In this document: one piece after another, positions 1-7,887 of the stretch | Layout: each line of letters begins with the position of its first letter | Numbering within the stretch: position 1 is the stretch's first letter | DNA from: WTJX01 sp045106295 | Lineage (GTDB): Bacteria > Bacteroidota > Bacteroidia > Cytophagales > JAAEPT01 | Assembly: GCA_045106295.1 (NCBI GenBank) | Contig: JBGCEI010000148.1 | Span: 1-31,370, forward strand | Reading direction: 5' to 3' | DNA: 31,370 nt | Notes under the pieces: generated by a model | The model's database searches: none | The model's input: the letters and a program-made list of their open reading frames with translations, nothing else | Told to the model about the DNA's origin: nothing | Translations under genes and position numbers: made by a program

Positions 1-1122
1 TACTTTCAGCTAGAGAAAATTGCTGGTTCATCATTGGTGAAGGTTTATAATATAATTAATGGTGTGTTGTTCTGTTTTTTAGCAGGTGCTATGATTACTG
101 TTTCTGCTAGTGCTGTAGGTATTCCGTTTGGTATTAATTTACAAATGCCTGATTTTATATTTGGTTTAGGAGGAACAAGTTTTACTATTATCGTACTTGT
201 TGTAGGTGCTGTTATGGCATTAGTGGCAGCAGCAGGATACGAAACAGTATCTAAATTTGCTAATATTGCCGCTCCATGGATGATTATAGTTTTTGTAGCT
301 TGTGGAATTACCGCATTAGTTCAGATGGATGCTACTTCTTGGGCAACTATCAAAGAAGCTAAGTTCTGGACCGAAGGTGTCAACTTTGTTCAGAGTAAGA
401 GCGGTGCTGTAGAATTTGGTTTTTGGAAGATTGTTGTCTTTTCTTGGTTGTGTAATGGAGCTATGCATTTTGGGATGGCAGACCTTTCTATTTTTAGATT
501 CGCTAAGAGTGAGAATGCTGGTTGGGCATCTTCAATTGGAATGTTTCTAGGACACTATGTAGCATGGATTTGTGCGGCACTACTTTTAGCTGCTCAAATT
601 AAACTTTCTCAAGATGCTACTGCTAACCCTGGAGCTTTAGCGTGGTCTTCTATTGGTTGGACTGGAATTGTTTGTGTTGTTATTGCAGGATGGACTACTG
701 CTAATCCAACAATTTATAGAGCAGGTCTAGCTTTTCAAAGCTTCTTTCCTAATTCCAAAGCATATACCGGAACCTTAATAGCGGGTGGTATTGCTACTTT
801 GGCAGGCTTGTTCCCTAACCTATCAGGTAAATTATTAGATTTTGTAGGAACGTATGGTACCGTATTAGGTCCAGTAGGGGGGATCATCTTCGTAAATCAT
901 TACTTTTCAGATAAATTTAATTTTAAAGAAGACTTAGCGGAGAAGCTAAATATTAATTTCAATATTGCTGTATTAATTGCTTGGTTAGCTCCAGTAACTG
1001 TTGGGTTGTACCTTATTTTTGCAAAAGGAGTGTTTGCAGCGTATTCTGTTATTCCTTGTTGGATCGCCTCTGCTGTTATTTACGTCTTATTAGCATCTAT
1101 TAAATCTAAAAAAATAGCATAA
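1..1122 (+). CDS. NCS1-type permease (cytosine/purine permease family), 5' end outside window
   Basis: The reading frame is open from base 1, so the gene begins upstream of the window; 373 residues are visible. The protein is a run of hydrophobic helices with short polar loops. It includes a Gly-rich first segment (AVGIPFGINLQMPDF) and the helix-breaking GTYGTVLGPVGG stretch near the C-terminus, which resembles the Nucleobase:Cation Symporter-1 family. Family members import nucleobases, hydroxymethylpyrimidine, thiamine or allantoin with Na+ or H+ across the inner membrane. The substrate cannot be read from this fragment. The TTG at 34 is in frame but is not the start, because conserved-looking transporter sequence continues before it. 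A small membrane protein gene follows after 11 bp, so the two are probably co-transcribed. Confidence 0.8.
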   Translation, partial: YFQLEKIAGSSLVKVYNIINGVLFCFLAGAMITVSASAVGIPFGINLQMPDFIFGLGGTSFTIIVLVVGAVMALVAAAGYETVSKFANIAAPWMIIVFVACGITALVQMDATSWATIKEAKFWTEGVNFVQSKSGAVEFGFWKIVVFSWLCNGAMHFGMADLSIFRFAKSENAGWASSIGMFLGHYVAWICAALLLAAQIKLSQDATANPGALAWSSIGWTGIVCVVIAGWTTANPTIYRAGLAFQSFFPNSKAYTGTLIAGGIATLAGLFPNLSGKLLDFVGTYGTVLGPVGGIIFVNHYFSDKFNFKEDLAEKLNINFNIAVLIAWLAPVTVGLYLIFAKGVFAAYSVIPCWIASAVIYVLLASIKSKKIA

Positions 1123-1133
1123 ACAAACGGACT

Positions 1134-1325
1134 ATGAAATCAAGCTTGAAAATAATTAGTTGGCTTTCCTTGGTGTGCTTAGTAGCATTGCCTTCTATTC
1201 TGAATTTTACGGGGTCATTGAGTTTTTCTGTCATGAAAACGATTATGTTTATTGGAACTGCTTTGTGGTTTGTTACAGCACCTTTTTGGATGATTAACTT
1301 TAAAAAAGGAGATGAAATAATTTAA
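1134..1325 (+). CDS. small two-helix membrane protein downstream of the permease
   Basis: This is a 63-residue protein with two predicted transmembrane segments, about residues 6-24 and 32-54. A short basic N-terminus (MKSSLK) and a charged C-terminal tail (KKGDEII) flank them. It starts with ATG 11 bp after the permease stop, in the same direction, which argues for a shared transcript. No catalytic motif is visible and I do not recognise a named family. It may be an accessory or stabilising subunit of the permease, but that rests only on adjacency. No hairpin-plus-U-run terminator follows it. Confidence 0.6.
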   Translation: MKSSLKIISWLSLVCLVALPSILNFTGSLSFSVMKTIMFIGTALWFVTAPFWMINFKKGDEII

Positions 1326-1669
1326 AGCGTATCCCTCTGTAGCGAAAAGTCATTACGAACTTGTTTACTATCGTCAGACAAAATGAGTTTCACCATATTA
1401 TTAATAAATGCTATGAAAAACATATATTATATACATTTTCATAGTACATCACTATCTAGAATTGGTAAGAGTAAAAAGGGAAATGCTAAAGTTCAAAAAC
1501 GTTGTCATCCAATGAGCCATAACTCCCTGCCACTCAAACTATCAGCATTTTCTATAAAATTCGAATAATTCAAGAAGATAAACACATCTCCTTACTTATT
1601 ATTTATTCAATAAATAATCTGTCAATCTGTCATTATTTTATTACTTTTGTACTTCCAAACGGATAGAGT
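1326..1669. other. 344-bp intergenic region before miaB
   Basis: I find no convincing gene here. A 61-codon frame at 1383-1568 has no domain, no plausible ribosome binding site and a low-complexity look. The only supported content is the miaB promoter at the right end (1619-1649) with its two CTGTCA copies. The first 250 bp show no strong hairpin, repeat or RNA signature that I can recognise. Confidence 0.6.
1619..1649 (+). promoter_or_regulatory. miaB operon promoter with two CTGTCA direct repeats
   Basis: TACTTTTG at 1642-1649 matches the Bacteroidota -7 consensus TAnnTTTG exactly and lies 20 bp before the miaB ATG. Two CTGTCA copies, 1619-1624 and 1627-1632, are 8 bp apart and cover the position expected for the -33 element. 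The same TGACAG/CTGTCA word occurs three times upstream of groES, so this may be a binding site for the sigma-54 activator encoded in this operon. That link is inference. Confidence 0.55.
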
Positions 1670-3133
1670 ATGAGTAATAAAGTGATAAGTGATCTAGGCA
1701 TTCTTTCAAAAGAGGATATGCAACCTACCGAAGAGATAAAAGTGACTAGAGATCAGAACGGCGGAAATAAGAAGAAACTGTACATAGAAAGCTATGGCTG
1801 TCAGATGAACTTCTCTGATAGTGAAATAGTTGCTTCCATTCTACACAACGAAGGTTTCGACACAACCTCTACTCTAGATGATGCTGATGTCATTTTCTTA
1901 AATACCTGTTCTATCCGTGAAAAAGCGGAACAGACGGTTAGAAAAAGGTTAAATAACATTAATAAATTCAAAAAGAAAAACCCTGAAAAACTAATTGGTG
2001 TACTCGGTTGTATGGCTGAACGCCTAAAAGAAAAGTTTTTAGAAGAAGAAAAAATTGTAGACCTAGTAGTAGGTCCAGATGCTTACAGAGATTTACCTAA
2101 GTTAATTAACGGGGCAGAAGAAGGTGATAAAGGGGTAAATGTATTCCTGTCTCGTGAAGAAACCTATGCTGACATTAGCCCTATACGATTGAATTCAAAT
2201 GGAGTAACTGCTTTCATTTCAATTATGAGAGGGTGTGACAATGTATGTTCTTTCTGTGTAGTTCCTTTTACCAGAGGAAGAGAACGTAGTAGGGATCCTC
2301 ATTCTATTGTTCAAGAGGCGAGAGACTTATTTGATAAAGGATACAAAGAAGTAACTTTATTAGGGCAAAATGTAGACTCCTACAAATGGTCTCCTAATAG
2401 TGATTTAAAAGGTAAAGCGCAGATTGAAAAAGCTGGAGAAACTAATATTGTCAATTTTGCAGAGCTATTGGAAAAAGTAGCAGATGTTAATCCCGACCTA
2501 CGTATTCGTTTCTCTACTTCTCATCCAAAAGATATTACAGATGAGGTATTGCATACCATGGCGAGGTACGAAAACATTTGTAACTACATTCATTTACCGG
2601 CACAAAGTGGAAACAGCAGGGTGTTAGAGTTAATGAACCGTACATATACTAGGGAATGGTATATGGAGCGTGTAGATGCCATTAAACGAATTATTGGAGA
2701 AGATTGTGGTATCTCTACTGATATGATTGCTGGTTTTTGTACAGAAACGGAAGAAGAACACCAAGATACCTTGTCTCTTATGGAGTACGTGAAGTATGAT
2801 TTCGGATACAACTTCTTTTATTCCGAGCGACCAGGTACATTGGCAGCCAAAAAATTTAAAGATGATATTCCTGAAGAAGTCAAAAAAAGAAGACTGCAAG
2901 AAATTATTAATCTTCAGCAAGAACATGCGCTACTGCGTACACAACAACATGTAGGCAAAGTACACAAAGTATTAGTAGAAGGTACATCTAAACGTTCTGA
3001 TGAGCATTTAATGGGAAGAACTACGTATAATACCGTCGTTATTTTCCCTAAAAAGAATCATAAGAAAGGCGATTATGTTCAAGTAAAAGTAACAGAATGT
3101 ACGGCAGCTACTTTAAAAGGTGAATCTATTTAA
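1670..3133 (+). CDS. miaB: tRNA-2-methylthio-N6-dimethylallyladenosine synthase MiaB
   Basis: This radical-SAM methylthiotransferase converts i6A37 to ms2i6A37 in tRNAs reading UNN codons. It has 487 residues in the full family architecture. The N-terminal UPF0004 domain carries the three cluster cysteines C44 (SYGCQMNFSDSE), C80 (NTCSIRE) and C114 (LGCMAE). The radical-SAM motif CxxxCxxC is at C189/C193/C196 (GCDNVCSFC). A C-terminal TRAM domain spans about 415-485. An N-terminal extension of about 35 residues precedes the core. It starts with ATG 20 bp after a clear -7 box and leads an operon whose next gene starts 21 bp downstream. Family and function are secure. Confidence 0.97.
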   Translation: MSNKVISDLGILSKEDMQPTEEIKVTRDQNGGNKKKLYIESYGCQMNFSDSEIVASILHNEGFDTTSTLDDADVIFLNTCSIREKAEQTVRKRLNNINKFKKKNPEKLIGVLGCMAERLKEKFLEEEKIVDLVVGPDAYRDLPKLINGAEEGDKGVNVFLSREETYADISPIRLNSNGVTAFISIMRGCDNVCSFCVVPFTRGRERSRDPHSIVQEARDLFDKGYKEVTLLGQNVDSYKWSPNSDLKGKAQIEKAGETNIVNFAELLEKVADVNPDLRIRFSTSHPKDITDEVLHTMARYENICNYIHLPAQSGNSRVLELMNRTYTREWYMERVDAIKRIIGEDCGISTDMIAGFCTETEEEHQDTLSLMEYVKYDFGYNFFYSERPGTLAAKKFKDDIPEEVKKRRLQEIINLQQEHALLRTQQHVGKVHKVLVEGTSKRSDEHLMGRTTYNTVVIFPKKNHKKGDYVQVKVTECTAATLKGESI

Positions 3134-3154
3134 TCATTTAATTACTGATAAAAA

Positions 3155-4459
3155 ATGGCTAATCAAGAATTACTAAGCATAAAACAACGTTTTGGAATCA
3201 TAGGAAACTCTACTCCTTTAATTCATGCCATCACAGTAGCTAGTCAGGTAGCCCCTACGGAGATGTCTGTCTTAATTACAGGAGAAAGTGGTAGTGGGAA
3301 GGAATCATTTTCTAAAATAATCCATCACCTCAGTAAACGAAAGCATGGACAATTCATTGCTGTAAATTGTGGAGCCATTCCTGAAGGGACAATTGACTCT
3401 GAGCTTTTTGGTCATGAAAAAGGTGCTTTCACAGGTGCCTTAGAAGCCAGAAAAGGATACTTTGAAGTGACCGATGGGGGAACGATCTTTTTGGATGAGA
3501 TTGGAGAAATGCCTTTGAGCACACAAGCTCGTTTATTGAGGGTGTTAGAAAATGGAGAATACATTCGAGTCGGTTCGTCCAAGACACAAAAAACAGACGT
3601 ACGGGTAATTGCAGCCACTAATGTAAAGCTAGATGACGCTGTAGCGAATGGGAAATTTAGAGAAGATTTGTATTACAGATTGAATACGGTTCCTATTTTC
3701 GTTCCTCCTTTGCGTGAACGTGGAAATGACATTGACCTTCTATTTAGGAAATTCGCTACAGACTTTGCTGAAACATACCATGTCAAGCCTATTCACTTAG
3801 ACGATGAAGGAAAGCGTATGCTTCTTTCCTATCCTTTTCCTGGAAACATTAGACAACTAAAGAATTTGGTAGAACAGATTTCCGCTTTAGAGTTAGATCG
3901 TTTTATCCCTAGTGATAAATTTAGAACTTACCTACCAAAACCTAAAAGGCAGCTTCCTGCTTTATTTGGAAACGCTGGTGGGGATGCGAATTACATTGAA
4001 CGAGACTTACTCTATAAAGTCCTTTTTGATATGAAAAAAGATGTCAACGAGTTAAAAAAACTCGTTTTCGAATCCTTGCAAAGTGATAATTTCAATGGTT
4101 CTCAAGTAATTAATGATCATAAAGATCTATTCAACTCTATGGATGAGGTCTCAGAATCACATGTAAATTCCAATGATTCACCAAGACTACTTTCTGGAGA
4201 CACACCTTTAGAATACGAACCTGTTCCGTCTTCTCCTATTCACCCTACAACTGATTTTAACTCTTCTAATTTTAATAAAGTAGAAGACATCACACATGAA
4301 ATAGAAGAAGAGAACCTTTCTATTGAGGCAAAGGAAAAAGAGTTAATCATAAAAGCATTAAAAAAGAATAACAACAAGCGTAAGTATGCTGCTCAAAATT
4401 TAGGGATTTCTGAACGAACACTATACCGTAAGTTAAAACAGTATGATTTGGAAGACTAA
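3155..4459 (+). CDS. sigma-54-dependent transcriptional activator without sensor domain
   Basis: This 434-residue bacterial enhancer-binding protein would use ATP to open sigma-54 promoters. The AAA+ domain begins almost at the N-terminus: Walker A GESGSGKE (43-50), the sigma-54-contacting loop GAFTGA (90-95), Walker B TIFLDEIGEM (110-119), arginine-finger segment FREDLYYRLN (168-177), and a sensor II-like FPGNIRQLKN (228-237). A polar linker (about 260-390) leads to a Fis-type helix-turn-helix at the C-terminus (about 398-434). No receiver, GAF or PAS domain is present, so activity is probably controlled by level, by the linker or by a partner protein. It sits 21 bp after miaB and upstream of lptE, secG and groESL. 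The sigma-54-like element before groES makes groESL a likely target (inference). Confidence 0.93.
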   Translation: MANQELLSIKQRFGIIGNSTPLIHAITVASQVAPTEMSVLITGESGSGKESFSKIIHHLSKRKHGQFIAVNCGAIPEGTIDSELFGHEKGAFTGALEARKGYFEVTDGGTIFLDEIGEMPLSTQARLLRVLENGEYIRVGSSKTQKTDVRVIAATNVKLDDAVANGKFREDLYYRLNTVPIFVPPLRERGNDIDLLFRKFATDFAETYHVKPIHLDDEGKRMLLSYPFPGNIRQLKNLVEQISALELDRFIPSDKFRTYLPKPKRQLPALFGNAGGDANYIERDLLYKVLFDMKKDVNELKKLVFESLQSDNFNGSQVINDHKDLFNSMDEVSESHVNSNDSPRLLSGDTPLEYEPVPSSPIHPTTDFNSSNFNKVEDITHEIEEENLSIEAKEKELIIKALKKNNNKRKYAAQNLGISERTLYRKLKQYDLED

Positions 4460-4475
4460 AATAGACATGAGATAT

Positions 4476-4537
4476 TAGACTTTAAATTTTAAGACGAATA
4501 AATATAATAACCATCAAATTTAATTGTCTAAAGTCTA
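4476..4537. repeat. inverted pair of family A repeat words between the activator gene and lptE
   Basis: TAGACTTTA at 4476-4484 and its exact reverse complement TAAAGTCTA at 4529-4537 bound an AT-rich spacer. The surrounding sequence (4463-4495 and 4524-4556) consists of degenerate GTCTAA/AGACTT words seen elsewhere in the window. The 14-mer TTGTCTAAAGTCTA at 4524-4537 recurs exactly at 23526-23539. It could form a weak hairpin in the transcript, but no U-run follows. Confidence 0.55.
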
Positions 4538-4564
4538 GTGTCTAAGAATCTTAATACTAAAAAT

Positions 4565-5092
4565 ATGAAAATAAAAATCACACTACTATTAATTAGTCTA
4601 GCACTGCTATTCCATTCGTGTACAGTGAATTATGGTTTTACGGGAGCGAGTATTGATTATGAAAACATAAAGACGATTAAAATAACTAATTTTTACTCCA
4701 GAATAGCGAGCGGACCTGCTGATTTACCTCTCCGCTTTACGGAAGATTTAAAAGAATTTATTCAACAGCGTACCAAATTAGAGGTAACAAACAAACAATC
4801 AGATGTTCAGGTAGAAGGGTATGTGTCTTACTATGACGTAACACCTTTAGGAGGAAGTGTAAACGCTAATGGTCAAGAATTTGCAGCTTTAAATAAGCTA
4901 ACCATTAGAATCAATGTAAAATACACCAATACAAAAGATCCTAGTCAAAGTTACGAACAGTCGTTTACAAGCCCTAATGATTTAACATTTGAACAGAGTC
5001 AAAACCTAAGTGATGTAGAGGATGATCTAATTGATGTTGCTTTTGACCAAATAAAACTGGATATTTATAATCGGTGTTTTAGCAATTGGTAA
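4565..5092 (+). CDS. lptE: LptE-like lipopolysaccharide-assembly lipoprotein
   Basis: This is a 175-residue outer-membrane lipoprotein that resembles the Bacteroidota LptE family, the partner of LptD in inserting LPS into the outer leaflet. The N-terminus MKIKITLLLISLALLFHSC is a classic lipoprotein signal with the lipidated cysteine at residue 19. The body is a mixed alpha/beta fold with the family-like opening after the cysteine (VNYGFTGASIDYENIKTIKI). I chose the ATG at 4565. An in-frame GTG at 4538 lies inside a family A repeat and would add nine unlikely residues in front of an already complete signal peptide. The next gene starts 14 bp downstream. The envelope role fits its neighbour secG. 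Confidence 0.85.
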   Translation: MKIKITLLLISLALLFHSCTVNYGFTGASIDYENIKTIKITNFYSRIASGPADLPLRFTEDLKEFIQQRTKLEVTNKQSDVQVEGYVSYYDVTPLGGSVNANGQEFAALNKLTIRINVKYTNTKDPSQSYEQSFTSPNDLTFEQSQNLSDVEDDLIDVAFDQIKLDIYNRCFSNW

Positions 5093-5106
5093 TCGAACTA
5101 CTCTAA

Positions 5107-7311
5107 ATGGATTCTAACAAATTACTAAGTCTATTAAAAAAAACAGATACTATTGAACAAAGTGATCTTGCGTCACTAGAATCAATACGTAAAAAGCACC
5201 CTTATTTTCAAGCCTCACATATTTTACTTGCACAAGCAAACCAAGTACTTAATACGCCAAAAACTAACTCAACCTACAATAAAGCACTAGCCTATACAAC
5301 TAATGAACAATATCTAAATAGTTGGCTAAAATCTATTCCAGAGGTAAAACAAAAAGAGTCTACTGCTACACTTTCTGTTTCTGAAATTACAGACAATAAA
5401 CAGGAAGGTAAACGAACCCCAGAAGTAGAAAAGAAAAAGGCTACTACAAAAAAAAATATCCCCCCTTTATCTGTTAATAAAAGAATTCCAAACACAAAGC
5501 TATACGAAGAAGTTTCTGAAAACGTAAAAAGGCTACGGTTCAATAAAATAAAGGCTGTAAAAGCATTATTTGATGAGCAAACAAGTAATAAAATATTTAA
5601 AGAAGTTGAGGGACTTGCTGCAGATACTCAAGATTATAAGCCAGTCAACATACAAATAGATAAAGTTGATTTATCTAAATCTAAGTCTTCAAAAAAGAGG
5701 GTAAAGACATCTCCTCTTAATACAGTAAGTAAACAGAATACTTTAAAAGAAGAAACTAAAACAGAAAAGGTAATAGTTCCTAAAGTAGAACAAACTACTA
5801 CAGGCAAAAATGAAAGTATAGAGTCTAAGAAAGAAAACAAAAAAACACCTCTCATTAACAGAGGAAATAAAGCTTCAGAGGAAACAGTAAAAGTGAAAGG
5901 TCTTGTCTTATCTAAAATAAACAAAACAAATCTTGCTGAAGAAAAACAACAGCTTACTAGACCTATAGGAACGGATTCAAAAAAAGTAGAGCCAGTAAAA
6001 GAAAATATAAAACCAAAGAGGGAAGAAAAAAATGAAGCTACATCAAGTAGCGCTAGTGAAGGCCTATCTAAGAAAGAGCTTTTCATGAAATCTATAAAAG
6101 ACAAGCTCGAACAAAAAAAATCTGGTGCAGTCTTAATAAATGACGACAAAAAAACAGCTCCTACTAAAGAAGATAAAGAGACTAAACCTACCAAAACAGA
6201 GGATAGCGAAGAACAGTTACCTACACCAGTTTCAAAAAAACAAGACACTCCTGCTGAGGTCATTGAAGATAAGGAAGAACCAAAAGAAAAAATTACCAAA
6301 GAAGAGTTTTTCAAATCAAAATATACTGCTGAAGAAATTCTTGCTCAAAAAAAAGAACGTTCTGTAAAAAACATAAGCCCAAAAGGACTAGGTGAGGTAA
6401 AGAAAGAAGAAGATAAAGACTCAATATCAAAAGTTGATACTAACAAAGTCACTATTTCTGACTTCACAAGTGATGAGCAGTCAATAGAAAAAGTAGAAGA
6501 AAATATTGTACCTCAAAAAGAAAAACAAAAGGCTGACCCTAAATCATCCAAAGTAACCGTATCTAAAATCACTGATTCTCCTGAGATTAAAGAGGACATT
6601 ATTACAGAAAAAAAAGATCCTGTTGTTAAAAACATAAGCCCAAAAGCTTTAGGTAAATTAGAAAAAGAAAATAAAACAAAAGATACAGATAGTGTATCAA
6701 AAATTGATACTGAAAAAATAGATGTATCACGTTATTTAGTAGACAAAGAAGCCCTTATTACAGAAAAAAGAGTTTCTTCTCCCTCTGTAAAAAAAGAAAA
6801 AGCAGATACTAAATTTTCAAAAGTCACGCTATCTAAAATCACAGGAACTCCAGCGATAAAACAAAGTAACCCTCAAACTAAGAAATCCACTACCACTAAA
6901 AAAGCTACCAAAAACAAGCTCGTAAAAACACCCACTACAAAAAAAGCTCCTCGAACGACTAAGAAGAATAAAGAAACGTTAATCTCTGGATACATAGAGT
7001 CTTTAAAAGAAGATGAATCATCATCAAAAGGAAAAAAAACAAGTACTGATATTGTCGATGAGTTTATAAAAAAAGAAAAGAATTTAAAACCTATAAAACC
7101 AGTAAAAACCACAGAAAACACTAGTACTGTAGATCTTTCACAAGCAAGTAGCACGGAACAAAAACCACTTATTTCAGAAAATTTAGCTAAAATATATGCT
7201 AAACAAGGCAATACTGAGAAAGCAACTAAAATTTATCAAGAACTTATCTTGAAATATCCAGCTAAAAAAACGTACTTTACCGATCGAATTAAAGAATTAG
7301 AAAAAAAATAG
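5107..7311 (+). CDS. Lys/Glu/Thr-rich repetitive protein with a C-terminal TPR-like segment
   Basis: This 734-residue protein has three zones. An ordered N-terminal domain (about 1-80) has helices and the motif HPYFQASHILLAQ. A long, highly charged, probably disordered middle (about 85-675) is rich in Lys, Glu, Thr and Ser and contains an 87-residue tandem duplication. The C-terminus (about 688-730; SENLAKIYAKQGNTEKATKIYQELILKYP) resembles one tetratricopeptide hairpin. There is no signal peptide or transmembrane helix, so it is probably cytoplasmic or associated with the inner face of the membrane. It sits 14 bp after lptE and 1 bp before secG, which suggests tight co-expression with envelope-biogenesis genes. 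The biochemical role is unknown; the TPR-like end suggests protein-protein contact. Confidence 0.8.
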   Translation: MDSNKLLSLLKKTDTIEQSDLASLESIRKKHPYFQASHILLAQANQVLNTPKTNSTYNKALAYTTNEQYLNSWLKSIPEVKQKESTATLSVSEITDNKQEGKRTPEVEKKKATTKKNIPPLSVNKRIPNTKLYEEVSENVKRLRFNKIKAVKALFDEQTSNKIFKEVEGLAADTQDYKPVNIQIDKVDLSKSKSSKKRVKTSPLNTVSKQNTLKEETKTEKVIVPKVEQTTTGKNESIESKKENKKTPLINRGNKASEETVKVKGLVLSKINKTNLAEEKQQLTRPIGTDSKKVEPVKENIKPKREEKNEATSSSASEGLSKKELFMKSIKDKLEQKKSGAVLINDDKKTAPTKEDKETKPTKTEDSEEQLPTPVSKKQDTPAEVIEDKEEPKEKITKEEFFKSKYTAEEILAQKKERSVKNISPKGLGEVKKEEDKDSISKVDTNKVTISDFTSDEQSIEKVEENIVPQKEKQKADPKSSKVTVSKITDSPEIKEDIITEKKDPVVKNISPKALGKLEKENKTKDTDSVSKIDTEKIDVSRYLVDKEALITEKRVSSPSVKKEKADTKFSKVTLSKITGTPAIKQSNPQTKKSTTTKKATKNKLVKTPTTKKAPRTTKKNKETLISGYIESLKEDESSSKGKKTSTDIVDEFIKKEKNLKPIKPVKTTENTSTVDLSQASSTEQKPLISENLAKIYAKQGNTEKATKIYQELILKYPAKKTYFTDRIKELEKK
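6364..6885 (+). repeat. two-unit 261-bp (87-residue) in-frame tandem duplication
   Basis: Unit 1 (6364-6624) and unit 2 (6625-6885) both open with VKNISPK[GA]LG. Both continue through a D(T)xSK(V/I)DT motif and end with a SSKVTVSKIT / FSKVTLSKIT segment and a Pro-rich tail. They are aligned at residue level but clearly diverged. An in-frame duplication inside a disordered linker changes length without breaking a fold. Confidence 0.7.
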
Positions 7312-7312
7312 T

Positions 7313-7678
7313 ATGTTAACACTTGTTATCTCTCTTACATTAATATTATCAGTACTTCTTATTTTAGTTGTATTAATGCAAAACACAAAAGGTGGTCTTG
7401 GTGCTGTCAGCGGTAGTTCAGCTACTAGTCAATTAGTTGGTGTAAAAAAAGCATCTGATTTTTTAGAAAAAACAACTTGGGTACTTATCGTAGCTATCTT
7501 TTTATTATCAGTAGGTGCAAATGCTATTTTACAAAAAGATGTGATTGATCCAGAAGAGTCTGCTATTGGAATAGATGTAGAAGCTCCAGTTAGCTCACAA
7601 CCTTTAGCTCCAACTACTTCTCCATCTGAAGAAAATGGTGATGCCTTATTTCAAGAAGAAAACAAGACTACTAAATAA
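7313..7678 (+). CDS. secG: preprotein translocase subunit SecG
   Basis: This small inner-membrane subunit of the SecYEG channel assists SecA-driven export. Its 121 residues include two transmembrane helices (about 3-21 and 57-74). They are separated by the conserved cytoplasmic loop QNTKGGLGAVSGSS (residues 23-36 region), which is the family signature. An acidic, Pro/Ser-rich tail of about 45 residues follows, as is common in Bacteroidota SecG. It starts one base after the stop of the preceding gene, indicating translational coupling, and is followed by a strong terminator that ends the miaB-to-secG unit. Confidence 0.93.
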   Translation: MLTLVISLTLILSVLLILVVLMQNTKGGLGAVSGSSATSQLVGVKKASDFLEKTTWVLIVAIFLLSVGANAILQKDVIDPEESAIGIDVEAPVSSQPLAPTTSPSEENGDALFQEENKTTK

Positions 7679-7705
7679 CTAAAGTCTTTTTTAAAGAATT
7701 AAACT

Positions 7706-7738
7706 AAAGCGCTGTATTTCATTATACAGCGCTTTTTT
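7706..7738 (+). terminator. rho-independent terminator after secG
   Basis: An 11-bp perfect stem, AAAGCGCTGTA (7706-7716) with TACAGCGCTTT (7725-7735), has an 8-nt loop and is followed by a T-run. It closes the miaB-secG operon and separates it from groESL. Confidence 0.9.
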
Positions 7739-7755
7739 AATACCCTCTCAACACT

Positions 7756-7839
7756 CTGACAGTTAGCCTATTAAACTGCTTTATTGACAGGTATGAACTA
7801 TCATTTTGTCAGTGTTTTCCCTCTGGCATATTTAATGTT
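7756..7839 (+). promoter_or_regulatory. sigma-54-like groESL promoter with upstream TGACAG/TGTCAG sites
   Basis: TGGCATATTTAATGTT at 7824-7839 has the sigma-54 -24 half (TGGCA, GG at 7825-7826) and, ten bases later, GT (7837-7838) where the consensus has GC. It lies 48 bp before the groES ATG. Upstream are CTGACAG (7756-7762), TTGACAG (7784-7790) and TTGTCAG (7806-7812), spaced about 22-28 bp apart, which suits binding sites for an activator. No TAnnTTTG box and no CIRCE inverted repeat (TTAGCACTC-N9-GAGTGCTAA) is present. The -12 half is imperfect, so this is a strong candidate rather than a certainty. Confidence 0.6.
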
Positions 7840-7887
7840 CAAAAGGTTTCAGTAGTTTTAATGTACAACGTATAACTAATTATTAAA

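Noticed and set aside
1383..1568. 61-codon open frame between the permease block and miaB
   Set aside because: There is no domain, no plausible upstream signal, and its composition looks like intergenic DNA. It is more likely a chance frame.
4538..4564. GTG start giving a nine-residue-longer LptE
   Set aside because: It lies in a repeat and would precede a complete lipoprotein signal peptide that starts at ATG 4565.
5634..6314. 226-codon antisense frame opposite the Lys/Glu-rich protein
   Set aside because: It is the Ser/Phe/Leu-rich complement of AAA/GAA-rich codons. The long frame is a by-product of base composition.
7679..7887. CIRCE operator upstream of groES
   Set aside because: No TTAGCACTC...GAGTGCTAA inverted repeat is present. 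The visible repeats are TGACAG/TGTCAG.
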